A stretch of DNA of 7,479 nucleotides from an uncultured Aquincola sp. (lineage in GTDB: Bacteria; Pseudomonadota; Gammaproteobacteria; Burkholderiales; Burkholderiaceae), in NCBI GenBank assembly GCA_937883885.1, contig CAKZXL010000739.1, forward strand, positions 1 through 7,479, read 5' to 3'. The translations under genes and the position numbers were made by a program. A model generated the notes under the pieces. It was not told the DNA's origin. It made no database searches and saw nothing but the letters and a program-made list of their open reading frames with translations. Numbering within the stretch: position 1 is the stretch's first letter; each line of letters opens with the position of its first letter. Shown in pieces: positions 6,153 through 7,479 of this stretch.

Positions 6153-6629
6153 TCACCTGCCAAGCCGCTGCGAGGCCGATTGCCGCCCGCCACTGGCCGG
6201 CAGCAACTGCCCGGCACGCCCCAGGCCGAAGGGCGGCATGTTCACGTACACGTTCTCGTGCGTGCCTTCGCGGGCCACATAGGTCTCGTGCCAGATGCCC
6301 ACCGAACCATCGGTGCCCACCGCACGGTTGAAGGCGCGCCAGGCCGGCAGGTGCTCGGCGTTCTTGTTGCGGGCGTAGGCCAGCAGCTGGTCGAGGCTGC
6401 GCCAGTACTGCAGCATCAGCGTGGTGCGGCCGAACCACGACTCGGCATGCAAAAAGCCCAGCTCGGGCTGGCGCGCCAGCTCGCTGACCATGCGCGGCAT
6501 GGCAGAGGCCACCGGCCACCATTTGTGCACGCGCCACGGCTGGTTCAGGCGCATGCCGATCAGGAACACGACGAACTCGCCCGGCAGCTGAGCCGTCAGG
6601 CGCTCGGGGCGGATCGGGGCGGTGGGCAT
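6153..6629 (-). CDS. DUF4188 domain-containing protein (possible monooxygenase-like fold)
   Basis: This 158-residue protein matches what I recall of the DUF4188 family. Its marks are VVFLIGMRLN (20-29), W.VHKWWPVASAMPRM (32-47), LMLQYWRSLDQLLAYA (71-86), HLPAWRAFNRAVG (93-105), GIWHETYVAR (111-120) and VYVNMPPFGLG (127-137). I recall the family as belonging to the dimeric alpha/beta-barrel clan with antibiotic-biosynthesis-monooxygenase-like proteins; no reaction is proven to my knowledge. His93, His114 and Glu115 are polar residues within conserved-looking motifs and could be active-site candidates (inference). There is no signal peptide or clear membrane span, so it should be cytoplasmic. 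It starts 10 bases after the LacI-type gene stop and is probably in one operon with it. It ends 32 bases before the sigma gene, so it also sits directly upstream of the iron cassette. Confidence 0.8.
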   Translation of the reverse strand: MPTAPIRPERLTAQLPGEFVVFLIGMRLNQPWRVHKWWPVASAMPRMVSELARQPELGFLHAESWFGRTTLMLQYWRSLDQLLAYARNKNAEHLPAWRAFNRAVGTDGSVGIWHETYVAREGTHENVYVNMPPFGLGRAGQLLPASGGRQSASQRLGR

Positions 6630-6639
6630 GCGCCCGAGC

Positions 6640-7479
6640 CTAACCCGCGGCCTGTGACGAACCCCGCACCACCAGCTTGCCCGGCAGCAGGATCTGCCGC
6701 GCCGGCAGCTGGCGGCCCTGCAAGCGTTCCAGCAGGCAGCTGGCGGCCACGTGGCCCAGGTCGTCGGTGGGCTGGGCGATGGTGGACAGGCCGGGGCCGA
6801 TCAGCGGCGCCCAGTCGGTGTCGTCGAAGCCGACGAAGCCCAGGTCGTTGCCGAACTGCCAGCCCAGCTGCGCCACCGCGCTGGCCACGCGCAGCGTCAC
6901 CACCGCGTTGCTGGCGATCACCGCCACCGGCTTGCGGCCGGAGCGTTTGCGCCAGTCCTTCAGGGCCTGCACGAGGGCGGCTTCTTCTCCTTCTGCGGCT
7001 TCCAGCGTGTGGCCGTTGGCGGCGCGGCCCTGCTCGGCGATGAAGGCGCGGAAGGCGGCCTCACGCTCCACGCGGGAGCTGACGCCCTTGATGGGCTCGG
7101 TGACGTAGAGCATCTCGCGCCAGCCGTTGGCCAGCAGATGGCCGGCGGCCTGGCGCACCGCATCGGCGTTGTCCAGGGACACGAAGTCGGCCTTCATGCC
7201 CGGCGGCCGGCGGTCCACCAACACCGCGGGTTTGCCGTGGCGGGCCACCTCGCCCGCGGCCATGGGGTCGGCGCCCAGCGTGTTGAGAATGAAGCCTTCC
7301 ACCTGGTAGGAGGCCAGCGCCTCGATGCCTTCACGCTCACGCTCACTCTGGTTGCCCAGGTTGAACAGCATCACCAGGTAGCCGGCCTGCTGGCAGGCTT
7401 TCTCGGCGCCGCGCAGCACCGCCACCGAAAACGGGTTGGTGATGTCGGCCACCACCAGGCCGATGAGCCGCGAGCGCCC
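6640..7479 (-). CDS. LacI-family transcriptional regulator (N-terminus beyond window)
   Basis: The frame is open to the right edge, and 279 residues are visible. The missing part is the N-terminal helix-turn-helix (about 60 residues), so the true start is outside the window. The visible part begins GRSRLIGLVVADITNPF, the classic join of hinge and first effector-domain strand. It continues through GYLVMLFNLGNQSEREREGI, VEGFILNTLG, AVLVDRRP, VSLDNADAVRQAAGHLL, NDLGFVGFDDTDWAPL, and PGLSTIAQPTDDLGHVA to the family ending KLVVRGSSQAAG. This is the periplasmic-binding-protein-like sensor domain, which usually binds a sugar or sugar acid. The NLxNQxEREREG, ILNTLG and SSRVERE phrases remind me of the KdgR (2-keto-3-deoxygluconate) group, but this is from memory and weak. 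Targets are unknown; the adjacent DUF4188 gene is a likely co-transcribed partner. Confidence 0.92.
   Translation of the reverse strand, partial: GRSRLIGLVVADITNPFSVAVLRGAEKACQQAGYLVMLFNLGNQSEREREGIEALASYQVEGFILNTLGADPMAAGEVARHGKPAVLVDRRPPGMKADFVSLDNADAVRQAAGHLLANGWREMLYVTEPIKGVSSRVEREAAFRAFIAEQGRAANGHTLEAAEGEEAALVQALKDWRKRSGRKPVAVIASNAVVTLRVASAVAQLGWQFGNDLGFVGFDDTDWAPLIGPGLSTIAQPTDDLGHVAASCLLERLQGRQLPARQILLPGKLVVRGSSQAAG

Overview
The window is very GC-rich DNA with tightly packed genes and strong G/C bias at third codon positions. Together with a Fur-type FecI/FecR/TonB-receptor cassette and MocR, LacI and DJ-1 family genes, it looks like a chromosomal piece of a Gram-negative proteobacterium. 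The Burkholderiales (Sphaerotilaceae/Comamonadaceae-like) are the best guess, inferred from composition and protein style only. No RNA genes, CRISPR array, insertion sequence or phage gene was seen, and no stretch longer than about 65 bases lacks a gene.

Layout, left to right. Bases 1-99 (+) are the last 32 codons of an unrecognised gene. It meets head-on a DJ-1/PfpI family gene (96-695, -), and the two stop codons share the tetranucleotide CTAG. The DJ-1 gene is transcribed divergently from a MocR/GabR-type regulator (760-2091, +), with a 64-base intergenic region that carries small direct repeats. The MocR gene converges on a TonB-dependent siderophore receptor, leaving only 13 bases between them.

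Bases 2105-6120 (-) are a complete cell-surface signalling cassette, transcribed from right to left as fecI-like ECF sigma factor, fecR-like anti-sigma/sensor, then a TonB-dependent transducer with an N-terminal STN signalling domain. Sigma and FecR genes overlap by one base, and the receptor follows 60 bases later with its own strong ribosome binding site. A perfect 8+5+8 inverted repeat that fits a Fur box lies just before the sigma gene and overlaps a possible -10 element. The expected circuit is as follows. Low iron releases Fur; the sigma factor and FecR are made; the loaded receptor signals through its STN domain to the periplasmic part of FecR; processed FecR then frees or activates the sigma factor, which raises receptor expression.

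Upstream of the Fur site on the same strand lie a DUF4188 family gene (6153-6629) and a LacI-family regulator (6640 to the window edge, its DNA-binding head cut off). These two are 10 bases apart and probably co-transcribed. Only 32 bases separate the DUF4188 gene from the sigma gene, so read-through into the iron cassette is possible.

The gene content is well explained by known families and I do not see a clearly new system. The points most worth a second look are the Fur palindrome, a Gly-Thr pair in FecR at the place where relatives self-cleave, the unknown ligand of the transducer, and the DJ-1/MocR divergent pair.
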